Shown here: piece after piece, positions 8,168 to 17,194 of the stretch | Position numbering within the stretch: position 1 is the stretch's first letter | How the letters are laid out: each line of letters opens with the position of its first letter | Source of the DNA: Natronomonas salina | GTDB taxonomy: Archaea > Halobacteriota > Halobacteria > Halobacteriales > Haloarculaceae | Assembly: GCF_013391105.1 (NCBI RefSeq) | Contig: NZ_CP058335.1 | Span: 620,001-684,000, forward strand | Length of the DNA: 64,000 nucleotides | Direction of reading: 5' to 3' | Translations under genes and position numbers: made by a program | The notes under the pieces: model-generated | What the model saw: only the letters and a program-made list of their open reading frames with translations | What the model was told of the DNA's origin: nothing | Databases searched by the model: none

Positions 8168-8755
8168 TTACTCGCCGCGGTCGATAGCAGCCTCGAACAC
8201 CGACTCCACCTGGTCGGGCGTGTCGAAGTCGTGGTAGTTGTCGCCGCGCTCCTTCGAGAGGATGTTCAGCGCCGCGGCGGCGCCGTCGCCGGCGGAGATG
8301 ACCGCCTGCCACTCCTCGGCCCGCCCCATCGCGCCCGTGGCGTAGACGTCGTCGACGCTCGTCTCCATCGTCACGTCCACGTCGACGACGTCGCCGTCGA
8401 AGGCACAGCCCAGCGACTCCGCGAGGTCGCGGTTCGCGCCGGTCGCGAGGACCACGTAGTCGGCGTCGTACTCGTCGTCCTCGGTCGTGACCGTGAAGCC
8501 GTCGCCGCTCTCGGCGACGTCCGTGACCGCCTCCCCCTGGCGCCGCTCGGCGCCGAAGGTGTCGACCTGTCCGCGGAGCGTCTCCAGGAACGCCGTCCCG
8601 TCCTGCGAGCCGATCCCCGGGTAGTTCAGGAGGTGGGTCTTGTGGAGCCACGTCTCGTCGGTGTCGAAGACCGTCGCCTCGAGGCCGTTCTTCGCGGCGA
8701 ACAGTGCAGCGCTCAGGCCGGCGGGGCCCCCGCCGACGACGATGACGTTCGTCAT
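8168..8755 (-). CDS. FAD-binding oxidoreductase domain protein (thioredoxin reductase-like, FAD domain only)
   Basis: 195 aa starting MTNVIVVGGGPAGLSAALFA, a Rossmann FAD-binding motif (GGGPAG). Later come YVVLATGAN and a C-terminal DDVYATGAM segment typical of thioredoxin-reductase-like flavoproteins. The family normally has ~300 residues with an inserted NAD(P)H domain and often CxxC; here both are absent and the two FAD half-domains are joined directly. The frame reads open upstream, but the FAD motif fixes the start at 8755. It lies between menD (75 nt upstream) and menB on the same strand, suggesting a redox role related to the quinone pool; that is inference. Confidence 0.8.
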   Translation of the reverse strand: MTNVIVVGGGPAGLSAALFAAKNGLEATVFDTDETWLHKTHLLNYPGIGSQDGTAFLETLRGQVDTFGAERRQGEAVTDVAESGDGFTVTTEDDEYDADYVVLATGANRDLAESLGCAFDGDVVDVDVTMETSVDDVYATGAMGRAEEWQAVISAGDGAAAALNILSKERGDNYHDFDTPDQVESVFEAAIDRGE

Positions 8756-8829
8756 GTCGGAGAGAACGGCCGTGGGACGGATAGGGATGCGCCGGTCGTG
8801 TCGCGATGGACACGACCGAGTCGCAGTTT

Positions 8830-10584
8830 TCACATCGAGTCGAGGACCCGCTCCTGCAACGCCCGCCGGTCGTCGTGGTTCCGCTGGCTGTCCGCGACGA
8901 ACTCGATGACCTGCGAGCCGTCGATCTTGACGGACTCCGCGTACAGCTCCCGGAACTCCGCGCGGTCGTCGGTGCGGGCGAACTCCAGGCCGTAGAGGTC
9001 CGCGGAGTGCTCGAAGTCCAGCCCGTGCGGCGTCCGGAACCACTCGTCGAAGGCGTCGTGCTCCTCGATGGGGAGGAGGTGGAAGATGCCGCCGCCGTCG
9101 TTGTTGACGCAGACGATCGTCGCGTCGACGTCGCACCGCGAGATGGTGAGCAGCCCGTTCATGTCGTGGTAGTAGGCCAGGTCACCGGTCACGATGACGA
9201 GCGGGTCGTCGGTGGCCGACCCGGCGCCGAGGCCCGTCGAGGTGATGCCGTCGATGCCCGAGGCGCCGCGGTTGCCGAGGACGGTGAGGTTCGCGGTCCG
9301 GGGCCGCCCGAACCGGTCGAGGTCGCGGACCGGCATCGAGTTCGAGACGAAGAGCGTCGCCGGATCCGGGGCGCCGTCGACGACCTCCGCGAGGACGGCG
9401 CCCTCTTCGGGCTCCGCGCCGGCGACGAGCTCCCAGTAGTCGCGTTCGGCCGCGCGGAGTCGGTCGGCGTAGCCACCGGGGTCGCGGTCGACCGCGCTCG
9501 CGAGTTCGGTCGCCAGCCGGGTCTCGTCGGCGACCACGAGGTCTGTCGCGGTGAACGTCGCCTCCCGCCAGCCGCCCGCCGGGTCGACGACGAACTGTCG
9601 GGCCCCGGAGTCCCGGAGGTAGTGCCGGAGGGGCTTCGAGGTCGGTGACGCGCCGAAGCGGACGACCACCTCGGGGTCGGCGTCGATCGTAGGCAGGTAG
9701 GTATCGTACCCGCCGAGGACGGTGGCCCCGTCCATCCCGACGTGGACGCCGAACCTGGCCCCCGAGAGCGGGTCGGCGGCGACCGGGAAGCCGCTCGCGC
9801 GGGCGAGGCCGAGCAGGGCGTCGCGGGCCGGCGACGGTCGGTCCGCGGGCCCGCAGACGATCAGCCCCGAGCCCGCCCCCGAGATCGCCTCGGCGAGTGC
9901 TCGACGGTCACCCTGTGCCAAAGCCGCGCGCCCGCGTGTCGTCTCCACGAAGGGGCCGTCCCGCCCCTCGACGGCCAGGGGGTACGCCTCCGGGAACCCG
10001 GCCGGAACCGAGCCGTCCGGGACGCCCTTCGGCGCGGCACCGGGGCCGGCGCCGGGTTCCAGCGGCTTGCGGAAGGGGACGTCGAGGTGGACCGGTCCCG
10101 GTTCGGTCCCCGCCGCGGTCGCGATGGCGCGACAGACTGCCGTCCGGAGCGACCTGAGCTTCCGGTCGGCGGCCTCCGGTTCCGGGAGCTTGCGGTACTG
10201 CCGGACCGAATCGCCGTAGAGCTTCTCCTGGTCGACGGTCTGGTTGGCGCCGCTGTCCTGCAGTTCCGGCGGCCGGTCGGCGGTCAACAGGAGCATCGGC
10301 ACCCTGGCGCTGTCGGCCTCGACGACCGCCGGGTGGAAGTTCGCCAGGGCGGTCCCGGAGGTCGAAACCAGCGGCGTCGGCTCCCCCGTCCGTTTGGCGC
10401 GACCCAGCGCGAAGTACGCCGCCGAGCGCTCGTCGAGCTGCGAGTACGTCTCGATATCCGGGTGGTCGGCGAGGGCGACGGTCAGCGGCGTCGAGCGGCT
10501 CCCCGGCGACAGGACGGCCGCCTCGACGCCCGCCTTCGCGAGTTCGTCGGCGATCGCCGTCCCCCACAGCTCGTTGACGGTCAT
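8830..10584 (-). CDS. menD: 2-succinyl-5-enolpyruvyl-6-hydroxy-3-cyclohexene-1-carboxylate synthase
   Basis: 584-aa thiamine-diphosphate enzyme joining isochorismate and 2-oxoglutarate (SEPHCHC synthase). The N-terminal domain has LSPGSRSTPLTVAL and QLDERSAAYFALG with the conserved Glu that activates ThDP. The C-terminal ThDP/Mg site is VTGDLAYYHDMNGLL followed by VNNDGGGIFHLLP. The start ATG at 10584 overlaps the menF stop (ATGA), so menF-menD form a coupled pair. Reading continues open upstream only as a shadow of menF. Confidence 0.95.
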   Translation of the reverse strand: MTVNELWGTAIADELAKAGVEAAVLSPGSRSTPLTVALADHPDIETYSQLDERSAAYFALGRAKRTGEPTPLVSTSGTALANFHPAVVEADSARVPMLLLTADRPPELQDSGANQTVDQEKLYGDSVRQYRKLPEPEAADRKLRSLRTAVCRAIATAAGTEPGPVHLDVPFRKPLEPGAGPGAAPKGVPDGSVPAGFPEAYPLAVEGRDGPFVETTRGRAALAQGDRRALAEAISGAGSGLIVCGPADRPSPARDALLGLARASGFPVAADPLSGARFGVHVGMDGATVLGGYDTYLPTIDADPEVVVRFGASPTSKPLRHYLRDSGARQFVVDPAGGWREATFTATDLVVADETRLATELASAVDRDPGGYADRLRAAERDYWELVAGAEPEEGAVLAEVVDGAPDPATLFVSNSMPVRDLDRFGRPRTANLTVLGNRGASGIDGITSTGLGAGSATDDPLVIVTGDLAYYHDMNGLLTISRCDVDATIVCVNNDGGGIFHLLPIEEHDAFDEWFRTPHGLDFEHSADLYGLEFARTDDRAEFRELYAESVKIDGSQVIEFVADSQRNHDDRRALQERVLDSM

Positions 10585-11918
10585 TCTAGCTCGTCGAGGA
10601 TCGGGCGGTACTTCAGTTGCACCTCGTCCCACTCGCGGTCCGGGTCCGAGTCGGCGACGATGCCGACGCCGGCGAACAGCGTGGCGACGTCGCCGCGGGC
10701 GACCGCAGACCGGATCGCGACGGCGAAGGAGCCGTAGCCCGCGGCGTCGAACCAGCCGACCGGCGCCGCGTACCAGCCGCGCTCGAAGGGTTCGGTGTCG
10801 CGGATGGTGCGGAGCGCCTCGTCCGGCGGGAGCCCGCCGACGGCGGGCGTCGGGTGCAGCGCCTCGACCAGGGTGAGGACGTGCTCGTCGGCGGCCAGTT
10901 CGGCCGTGATCGGCGTCTCGATGTGCTGGACGGTCGCGAGCCGCCGGACGTCCCGGCGCCCCGACTGGATGGACGAGGCGTACGGCGCTAGCTGCTCGCG
11001 GATGGCGTCCGCCACGAGTTCGTGCTCGTGGACGTTCTTGTCGTCGTCGAGCAGCTCGGCCGCGAGCCACTCGTCCTCCTCGGGCGTGTCGCCGCGGCCG
11101 GTCGTGCCCGCGAGCGCGCCGGTCTCGACGGTCCGGCCGCGGAGGCCGACGAGCCGCTCGGGCGTCGCACCGAAGAAGCTCGCCTCGCCGTCGCGCGGCT
11201 CGACGAGGAAGCGGAAGCAGTCCGGGTACGTCCCCGAGAGCCGGGTCAGCGCGGCGGGGACGTCCAGGGGTCGCTCCAGGCGAGCCTCCAGGGCCTGCGC
11301 GAGGACGACCTTCCGGAGTTCGCCCGCCTCGATGCGGTCGACGGCTGCCGTGACGCTCTCGCGCCACTCCGCCTTCGACGTGGTCCGCGCCCGGCTGACG
11401 ACGCCCGGCGGGTCCGCGACCGGGCCGGGGTCGGGACGGTCGAGAAGTTCCTCGCGGGCTGTCTCGAGGCGGGTCTCGACGTCGTCGGGGTCGGCGCCGA
11501 CGGCGTTGACGGAGAGCCACGCCTCGTCGTCGGTGTAGGTCACCTGGACGCGCGGCAGGACGAACTCGGCGCCCGGGTAGCCGTCCCACGGGCCGTCGGC
11601 GGCGTGCTCGTCGTGGAAGGCGAAGCCGCCGAACAGCCGGGGTCGCGCCGCGAGCGTGCCGGCGTGGACATTGCCGGTGGCGAACAGGTCGTCGGCCGCC
11701 TCGCGGACGGCCGCGAAGCGGTCGGGGCCGTCGGCCGCGATGGTCGCCGCCGCGCCGCTGCCGACGACGGTCGCCTCGGCGGGGGCGGCCCAGAGCGTCC
11801 GGGGGGCGTCGGCCGCCGAGAGCGCGGCGCGCGGGCGTGGCGGCTCACGGAGGCGTTCGGTTCGGCAGACGAGCCCCTCGCCGTCGGGGACCGCCTCCTC
11901 GCTCCGCAACGGTTCCAT
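10581..11918 (-). CDS. menF: Isochorismate synthase
   Basis: 445-aa chorismate-binding enzyme that makes isochorismate, the first committed step to menaquinone. Conserved sequences include ELRKVVLAQALE, LAGTTGRG, DDKNVHEHELV, VQHIETPITAEL, HPTPAVGGLPPDEAL and a C-terminal FAGVGIVADSDPDREW, which carry the Mg- and carboxylate-binding residues of the chorismate-binding fold. The His and Glu in QHIETP fit isochorismate/salicylate-type synthases better than anthranilate synthase. First gene of the men run. Confidence 0.93.
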   Translation of the reverse strand: MEPLRSEEAVPDGEGLVCRTERLREPPRPRAALSAADAPRTLWAAPAEATVVGSGAAATIAADGPDRFAAVREAADDLFATGNVHAGTLAARPRLFGGFAFHDEHAADGPWDGYPGAEFVLPRVQVTYTDDEAWLSVNAVGADPDDVETRLETAREELLDRPDPGPVADPPGVVSRARTTSKAEWRESVTAAVDRIEAGELRKVVLAQALEARLERPLDVPAALTRLSGTYPDCFRFLVEPRDGEASFFGATPERLVGLRGRTVETGALAGTTGRGDTPEEDEWLAAELLDDDKNVHEHELVADAIREQLAPYASSIQSGRRDVRRLATVQHIETPITAELAADEHVLTLVEALHPTPAVGGLPPDEALRTIRDTEPFERGWYAAPVGWFDAAGYGSFAVAIRSAVARGDVATLFAGVGIVADSDPDREWDEVQLKYRPILDELE

Positions 11919-11996
11919 TGCTTACCCGTTGGTACCCCACCATTTTAGGTTACGTGTTCGTCGCCGGCGGCCGGCGGCGCACAGAAGAGACCCGGT

Positions 11997-12275
11997 CTAC
12001 AGCTTGGACTCGGCGTCCTCGGCGAGCTCCGCCATCCGCTTGCCGATGCGGCCGGCGTCGGAGAACTCGTCTTCGGCCATCACGTTCGCCAGGGCGTTGC
12101 CCAGCACGAAGACGGCGTGCTTGTGCTCGCTCTTCGACTTGTGGACGTCGTCGGGCGTCACGTCGAGTTCGTCGTAGGGGTCGAAGGCCGAGGCGTCGAC
12201 GTCCTCCATCCCGCGGAAGTGCTCCATGATCGACACCATCTTCGCGTGTAGCTCCAGGAGTTCGTCTTTGTGCAT
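11997..12275 (-). CDS. UPF0058 family protein
   Basis: 92-aa acidic, mostly helical protein starting MHKDELLELHAKMVSIMEHF, the signature of the archaeal UPF0058 family (function unknown). The segment SKSEHKHAVFVLGNALA is the conserved centre. 78 nt upstream of menF on the same strand, but with no evident functional link. Confidence 0.8.
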   Translation of the reverse strand: MHKDELLELHAKMVSIMEHFRGMEDVDASAFDPYDELDVTPDDVHKSKSEHKHAVFVLGNALANVMAEDEFSDAGRIGKRMAELAEDAESKL

Positions 12276-12374
12276 GTTCTTGGGTGTTCTATCGGCAGGG
12301 ACCGCTTAGTCTTTGCGCGGCAACGTACCACACACGCATCGCTACCGACGACTGATACTGCACGAAAGAGGGAG

Positions 12375-12587
12375 TCAGAAGACGTACTCGTCGTCGTGAC
12401 CCATCATCCCGTCCTCTTCGAGTCCCGGTTCCTCGTCCTCCATCGGACCGCTTGTCTTGTAGGCACGGAGCCCCGTCGACAGCAGTTCCTCAATGGCCTC
12501 TTCCCGGTTGACGAACTCACCCTTCTCGACGAGCTGGGCGACCTGCATCTCCAGGTGCTCCGGGATCGTTAGTTGTACCTTCGGCAT
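12375..12587 (-). CDS. Ribbon-helix-helix-like small protein (haloarchaeal DUF7120-like)
   Basis: 70 aa: MPKVQLTIPEHLEMQVAQLV then GEFVNREEAIEELLSTGL, i.e. a beta strand followed by two helices as in CopG/RHH DNA-binding proteins, and an acidic tail DDEYVF. The start at 12587 is preferred over an in-frame ATG at 12722 because the added 45 residues are Arg-rich and unlike the family. Likely a small DNA-binding regulator; target unknown. The DUF number is recalled, not searched. Confidence 0.7.
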   Translation of the reverse strand: MPKVQLTIPEHLEMQVAQLVEKGEFVNREEAIEELLSTGLRAYKTSGPMEDEEPGLEEDGMMGHDDEYVF

Positions 12588-12766
12588 CGGAACGTATTGA
12601 AGTTCGGGGATGGGGTATTTAATCCTGACGGGGGATTTTCGCGCGCGGCGAACACGAGCACGCGGCTTCGAAAGTATATTTGGGGAACCGTTCACCCCGC
12701 TTAAGAGGGTGCCGAAACGCAATCCGGAGCGACAGGCCTACCAGTCCGTCCCGGCTACGATGGGGC

Positions 12767-13354
12767 ATGAAGGACGTCACGGACCTCCACGCCGAGTTCG
12801 ACGGGGAGCGCCTCCCCCCTGGACAGCGCGAGACGAGCCGCTTTCCCGTCCTCTCGAAGGGCGGGACGCCGTCGGTCCCGAACGACTGGTCCTTCGAGGT
12901 CTGGGGCGCCGTCGACGAGGAACTCTCCCTCCCGTTCGAGGAGTTCAAGGCGCTCCCGAGCGAGACCCAGCGGCAGGACTTCCACTGCGTCACCGGCTGG
13001 TCGCGCTTCGACTGCGAGTTCCGCGGCGTCACCTTCCCGACGCTCGCCGATCGGGCGGGCGTCCGCGACGACGCCGTCCACGTCATGTTCCACGCCCACG
13101 ACGGCTACACCACGAACCTCACCCTGGAGGACTGCATGCGCGAGGAGGTGCTGTTCACCTGGGAACTCGACGGCGAACCGCTCCCGGCGGACCACGGTGG
13201 CCCGCTCCGCGTCGTCACGCCCCACCGGTACGCCTACAAGGGCGCGAAGTGGGTCTCGGGCGTCGAGTTCCTCACCGAACCCGAACGGGGCTACTGGGAG
13301 AAACGGGGCTACTCGAACACCGCGAACCCCTGGAACGAGGAACGATACTCGTAG
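12767..13354 (+). CDS. Sulfite oxidase-like molybdopterin oxidoreductase (YuiH-like)
   Basis: 195-aa protein of the sulfite-oxidase catalytic fold without heme or dimerisation domains. The Mo-coordinating Cys74 lies in DFHCVTGWSRFD; later come FHAHDGYTTNL and the pterin-contacting GGPLRVVTPHRYAYKGAKWV. The protein ends GYWEKRGYSNTANPWNEERY, typical of this subfamily. The electron acceptor and substrate are unknown. No signal peptide, so probably cytoplasmic. The start at 12767 gives MKDVTDLHAEFDGERLPPGQ. Confidence 0.85.
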   Translation: MKDVTDLHAEFDGERLPPGQRETSRFPVLSKGGTPSVPNDWSFEVWGAVDEELSLPFEEFKALPSETQRQDFHCVTGWSRFDCEFRGVTFPTLADRAGVRDDAVHVMFHAHDGYTTNLTLEDCMREEVLFTWELDGEPLPADHGGPLRVVTPHRYAYKGAKWVSGVEFLTEPERGYWEKRGYSNTANPWNEERYS

Positions 13355-13405
13355 CCCGAGCAACCGCAGGTAACGGCACTTCCGGTTCCGGGACCCGAAC
13401 TGGGG

Positions 13406-13421
13406 TCCTAAACATTTAGGA
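13406..13421. promoter_or_regulatory. 16-nt palindrome upstream of HTH gene (possible operator over TATA)
   Basis: TCCTAAACATTTAGGA is a perfect inverted repeat with 7-nt arms and a CA centre. It is AT-rich in a GC-rich gap and ends 38 nt before the ATG of the tandem winged-helix gene at 13460, where a TATA box would be expected for a short-leader mRNA. It may be TATA plus an autoregulatory site; binding is inference. Confidence 0.45.
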
Positions 13422-13459
13422 GGGCCCCTCATCCTGTCGCTTCTCCAACGGGTGTCACG

Positions 13460-14221
13460 ATGAACGAGTCGCGCACGCGCCGGAGCGAGTCGACGACGGA
13501 TCGGGTACTCGGCTGTCTCGCCCACGAGACCCGGCGGGAGACCGTCGCCGTACTTCGGGACCGGACGACCGCCGTCTCCGTGGAGGAACTGGCCGCCGTC
13601 GTCGTCGCCCGCCGCGACGAGCGCCCGGTCGCCGACGTCCCGGAGGCCGACCGAACCTCGGTCGCCGTGCAACTTTCCCACGCCCACCTCCCGGCCCTCG
13701 CCGACGCCGACCTCGTCGACTGGACGCCCGGCGAGGAAACCGTCGCCCTCACGGACCACCCGGCGCTCGACGACGAGCAGTTGGCCGAACTGCTCTCCGC
13801 CGACGCAGCTATCGACGACTGGGACGCCCTCATCCGCAGCCTGGCCGACGCCCGCCGCCGGCATCTCGTCTCCACCCTCGAGAACGCCGAGGGGACGGTA
13901 GAGAGGCGCGCGCTCGCGCGTCGCGTCGCCGCACGCGAGGCTGACGAAGCCCGCTCGGCGGTCTCCGAACCGACCGTCGACACCGTCGAGACGTCGCTCT
14001 ACCACGTCCACCTCCCCGCGCTCCGCAGATGCGGCCTGGTCGAAACCGACGGCGAGACGGTGACGTACGACGGCCACTCCGAATTCGATGCATCGTGGGT
14101 CTCCATCGACCTGGCCTCGCCGGGAGAGATGGCTACCCCCGGCGCCGCCGAATCGGGGACACGCGACGAGAGCGGGACCGTCGAGCGCCCGCAGACGACG
14201 TTCGACGAGGCCGGCGACTAG
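13460..14221 (+). CDS. Tandem DUF7344-like winged-helix protein
   Basis: 253-aa protein with two copies of a haloarchaeal winged-helix unit: residues ~12-105 (LGCLAHETRRETVAVLRD then LSHAHLPALADADLVDW) and ~115-200 (DALIRSLADARRRHLVSTL then LYHVHLPALRRCGLVE). Each copy has the HxHLPxL recognition-helix pattern of DUF7344-type proteins, related to ArsR-like regulators. The C-terminal ~45 residues are low-complexity acidic. Probably a DNA-binding regulator; a palindrome lies at 13406-13421 upstream. Target unknown. Confidence 0.75.
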   Translation: MNESRTRRSESTTDRVLGCLAHETRRETVAVLRDRTTAVSVEELAAVVVARRDERPVADVPEADRTSVAVQLSHAHLPALADADLVDWTPGEETVALTDHPALDDEQLAELLSADAAIDDWDALIRSLADARRRHLVSTLENAEGTVERRALARRVAAREADEARSAVSEPTVDTVETSLYHVHLPALRRCGLVETDGETVTYDGHSEFDASWVSIDLASPGEMATPGAAESGTRDESGTVERPQTTFDEAGD

Positions 14222-14323
14222 AATCACGCCGGGTCACGGGGCGTCGAGCGGGCGACGGAACCGGGACGCTCCGTAGCGGCCGCGTCGAGCGCGCCTGCGA
14301 CTCACGAAAGACGTTGGGCGGTA

Positions 14324-14331
14324 GCTATATG
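14324..14331 (+). promoter_or_regulatory. TATA-like box for the DUF7527-like gene
   Basis: GCTATATG is centred about 28 nt before the ATG at 14356, the spacing of a leaderless haloarchaeal promoter. It argues for 14356 over an ATG at 14329, which lies inside the box. Confidence 0.5.
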
Positions 14332-14355
14332 CCGCTCCTGTGGCTTCCCGCCTGT

Positions 14356-16509
14356 ATGGACGCCCACACCCTGATGGAAGACTGGGAGGTGTCCCCCTTC
14401 GACGGCGGCTTCGATGGACTCCGCGACCTCGCGTCGCGGCGGTTCAGCGGCGCCGTCGAGGCGGGTGGCTCCTGGCTCTTCCTCCGCGACGGCGAACCGC
14501 TGGCCGCCGTCGACGACCTCGAGGTCGACCCCCGCCCGGGCGACGTCGCCGCGTTCGAGGGCGCCAGCGGACGCATCCACGAGGCCACCCACCCCGCGAC
14601 GGCCGCGCTCGCGGCGATGCTGGCCCTCGGCGGAGAGGTCAGGGGGCAGTACTTCACCGAAGATACCCCGCTCTCGACGGTCCACGACACGCTCTCCGAG
14701 GGCGGCTTCACCGGCTACGTCGAACTCTCCGAGAACGTCCTCAGCGGCGACTACTACGTCGTCTACGAGGAGGGCGACGAGGACTACCTCGGCGTGCTCG
14801 GGTCGAGCCAGCGGCTCATCACCGACGACGAGGCGCAGTCGAAGGCCGAAGGCGAGGTCGGCATCTACAGCGTCGTCGCCGTCTCCCTCCCCGATATCGA
14901 ACTCCCGGAACCGGAGTCGGCACCCGCGGACGACGCCGGCGAGACGGTCGCCGCGGGGCCGTCCGATGCCGCGGACGAACCGGCCGAGTCGTCCGGTCTG
15001 GAGGACCCGCTGGACCAGTCCGAGAGCGAATCCGAACCCGAGCCCATGCCGGCTGCGGACGACGGTGCCGCCGCAGTGACCGAGCCGGACGTCGAGACAG
15101 CGGCGACCGTCGAACCGGAAGCCGACGCCGACGAGACGGCGGAATCCAAACCGGAATCTCCCGGAGAGACCGCCGCTCCGATTCCCGAGGAGCCCGAGCA
15201 GGAGCAGGAGACGCAAGCAGAGACCGCGGTCGAGCCCGAATCGGAGCCGGCCACGACTCCCGAACGAGCCCCGGAGCCCGAACCCGAACCCGAATCGGAG
15301 CCGGAGGCTCGTTCCGGGCCGACTCCCGAGCCGGACGACGACGAATCGGAAGAACGGCTCGAGTACCCCGATGTCGAGACCAATGGCGAGTCATCCGCCG
15401 CCGGGACCGGAAGCAGTGGCTCCAGCGAACCCGAGCTAGCGGGAGTCACCACCCGGTCCGTCCCATCGCTCGACCCCGAGCGGACGGGCCGTGCGGTGTC
15501 GAACAGCCCCGATGGCTCGATGGAAGAACCCACCGCACAGCCGACGAAGAGCCAGGAAACCACCCCTCGACCCGAGTCCGCGAGCGGAACGCAGAGCGAC
15601 CCCGAGCCGGTCGACGAGGACCGCCTCGAGGAGGTCCGCGAGGAGACCCGCCGGGAGGTCAGCCGGGAGTACGAGAACCGGATCGAGGAGCTCCAGTCGG
15701 AACTCCAGTCGGTCCGCGAGGAGCGCGACAACCTGCGACAGCGGGTCTCGAACCTCGAGTCGGCCGCCTCGGACGGAACCGCCAGCGACGGGCCGATGCT
15801 GTCGCCGGCCGAGGCGCTGGCCGGGACGAGCCTCTTCGTCCGCGAGGGCACGCGCGGCGAGGCCACCCTCGAGGACGCCCACGCCGGCCGGACGGACCGC
15901 GAGACGCTCGCGAACAACCTCCGCATCGAGTACCACACCCAGTTCGACGACGCTGACGCGACCGTCGACGGCGAACCCTTCGAGTCGTGGCTCCGGTCGT
16001 CGGCGCCCCACGAGTTCGTCGAGTGGCTCATCGAGGACCTGCTGTTCGAGATCCAATCGACGGGCTCCGGGGCCGGCCTCCGGCACCTCTACGACGCCCT
16101 CCCCGAGATCGACCGCATCGGCTTCGACGACACCGTGACCGTCGGCGACGGCGAGGAGGGTCGGGAGGTCACCTTCGACGTGGTCGCGCGCAACCGGATG
16201 GGCGAACCGCTCGTCGTCGCGGACATCGACGAGAGCCGGGACCCGACACGGGCGGACTCGATCCGGCCGCTCATCGGCGACACCGAGGACGTCTGCATGG
16301 ACCACGAGACGCTCGCGGCGGCGTTCTCCGTGACCTCGAGCTTCTTCGAGCCGGACGCCCTCGACGCGGCCCGGGAGGCGACCAGCGGGAGCCTGCTCGG
16401 CCGCGACAAGTACCGCAGCTTCGTGAAGCTGGCCCGGAAGAACGGCTTCCACCTCTGTCTGGTCGAGTCCCGCGAGGAGTCGTTCCACCTCTCGGTCCCG
16501 GAGCTGTAG
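14356..16509 (+). CDS. Large acidic haloarchaeal protein (DUF7527-like), coiled-coil
   Basis: 717 aa. Residues 1-185 form a folded domain beginning MDAHTLMEDWEVSPFDGG. Residues ~190-430 are a long Glu/Pro/Ala-rich disordered stretch with EPEPEPESEPE-type repeats. A coiled coil follows near 415-470 (REYENRIEELQSELQSVREE), then a ~240-residue C-terminal domain with EFVEWLIEDLLFEIQ and a segment reading FHLCLVESREESFHLSV. I recall haloarchaeal homologues under a DUF number but no function. The disordered middle could serve as a salt-adapted linker between an N-terminal sensor-like and a C-terminal domain. Confidence 0.7.
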   Translation: MDAHTLMEDWEVSPFDGGFDGLRDLASRRFSGAVEAGGSWLFLRDGEPLAAVDDLEVDPRPGDVAAFEGASGRIHEATHPATAALAAMLALGGEVRGQYFTEDTPLSTVHDTLSEGGFTGYVELSENVLSGDYYVVYEEGDEDYLGVLGSSQRLITDDEAQSKAEGEVGIYSVVAVSLPDIELPEPESAPADDAGETVAAGPSDAADEPAESSGLEDPLDQSESESEPEPMPAADDGAAAVTEPDVETAATVEPEADADETAESKPESPGETAAPIPEEPEQEQETQAETAVEPESEPATTPERAPEPEPEPESEPEARSGPTPEPDDDESEERLEYPDVETNGESSAAGTGSSGSSEPELAGVTTRSVPSLDPERTGRAVSNSPDGSMEEPTAQPTKSQETTPRPESASGTQSDPEPVDEDRLEEVREETRREVSREYENRIEELQSELQSVREERDNLRQRVSNLESAASDGTASDGPMLSPAEALAGTSLFVREGTRGEATLEDAHAGRTDRETLANNLRIEYHTQFDDADATVDGEPFESWLRSSAPHEFVEWLIEDLLFEIQSTGSGAGLRHLYDALPEIDRIGFDDTVTVGDGEEGREVTFDVVARNRMGEPLVVADIDESRDPTRADSIRPLIGDTEDVCMDHETLAAAFSVTSSFFEPDALDAAREATSGSLLGRDKYRSFVKLARKNGFHLCLVESREESFHLSVPEL

Positions 16510-16551
16510 CCGGGGCTCGCGACCGTCGGGAAGACGAGAAGAAGAGAGCGG

Positions 16552-16857
16552 TTACCCTTCGATCTCGGGGACGTCGTCGATCTTCATCCCTTCGAGCTTG
16601 TCGATGATGTCGTCGACCTTCGAGTCCAGGTCGTCGACGAACTCGACGGTGTCCTCGGTCGTGATGGCACCCTGGCTCGACGGCTCGATGAGGTTCTCCT
16701 CCTCGAGGACTCGCAGGGAGTACCGCACCTTGTGGTGCGGGTAGCCAGTCTCGTTCGACATCTTCACGATACCGATCGGCTCGTTCTCGATGACCATCCG
16801 CAAAACCTGCAGATGGCGCTCCAGCATGTCCACTTCTTTCTCAAGCCGGTCTATCAT
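16552..16857 (-). CDS. Haloarchaeal winged-helix transcriptional regulator
   Basis: 101 aa: N-terminal coiled segment MIDRLEKEVDMLERHLQVL, then a winged helix (VKMSNETGYPHHKVRYSLR, recognition helix, then LEEENLIEPSSQGAITT) and an acidic helical tail. It matches a family of small archaeal HTH proteins. A TATA-like TTTTAAA around 16882-16888 lies about 27 nt upstream of the ATG, so the mRNA is probably leaderless. Regulon unknown. Confidence 0.75.
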   Translation of the reverse strand: MIDRLEKEVDMLERHLQVLRMVIENEPIGIVKMSNETGYPHHKVRYSLRVLEEENLIEPSSQGAITTEDTVEFVDDLDSKVDDIIDKLEGMKIDDVPEIEG

Positions 16858-17194
16858 GGCATTTGTTAACTTGTGTTTGGAGGTTTTAAAGGTTGCTGTC
16901 CGTTCGACGGCCGAGGGGGTTCGGCCGGTTCCGTACGTAGGTAATGGTTGTGAGACGCTTATAGTCCTTGTGAACCCGGCACACGTGCGAAAGGTTCAGG
17001 GGAGACGACGCCGGACGTACGCCCGGATGACGGCCGGTTCGTTCGACGGACGGGCGACTCCCCGCCGACGTGCGGGACTTCTCGTCAGCCCTTTCGAGCC
17101 CGCCTTCGGTGCCCGTTTCACCCGCTGGAACGGTCGGTCGACGCCCCCTTTCATACCGTAATCGGTTTACCACGTTGGGCGGAACTCCCGTCCG
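16858..17194. other. Intergenic region between divergent HTH and purA genes
   Basis: 337 nt without a supported gene. It holds the minus-strand TATA near 16882-16888, a TATA-like GGTTTACC near 17164-17171 about 27 nt before purA, and another TATA-like CTTATAG at 16960 whose product, if any, is unknown. No tRNA or repeat seen. Confidence 0.5.
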
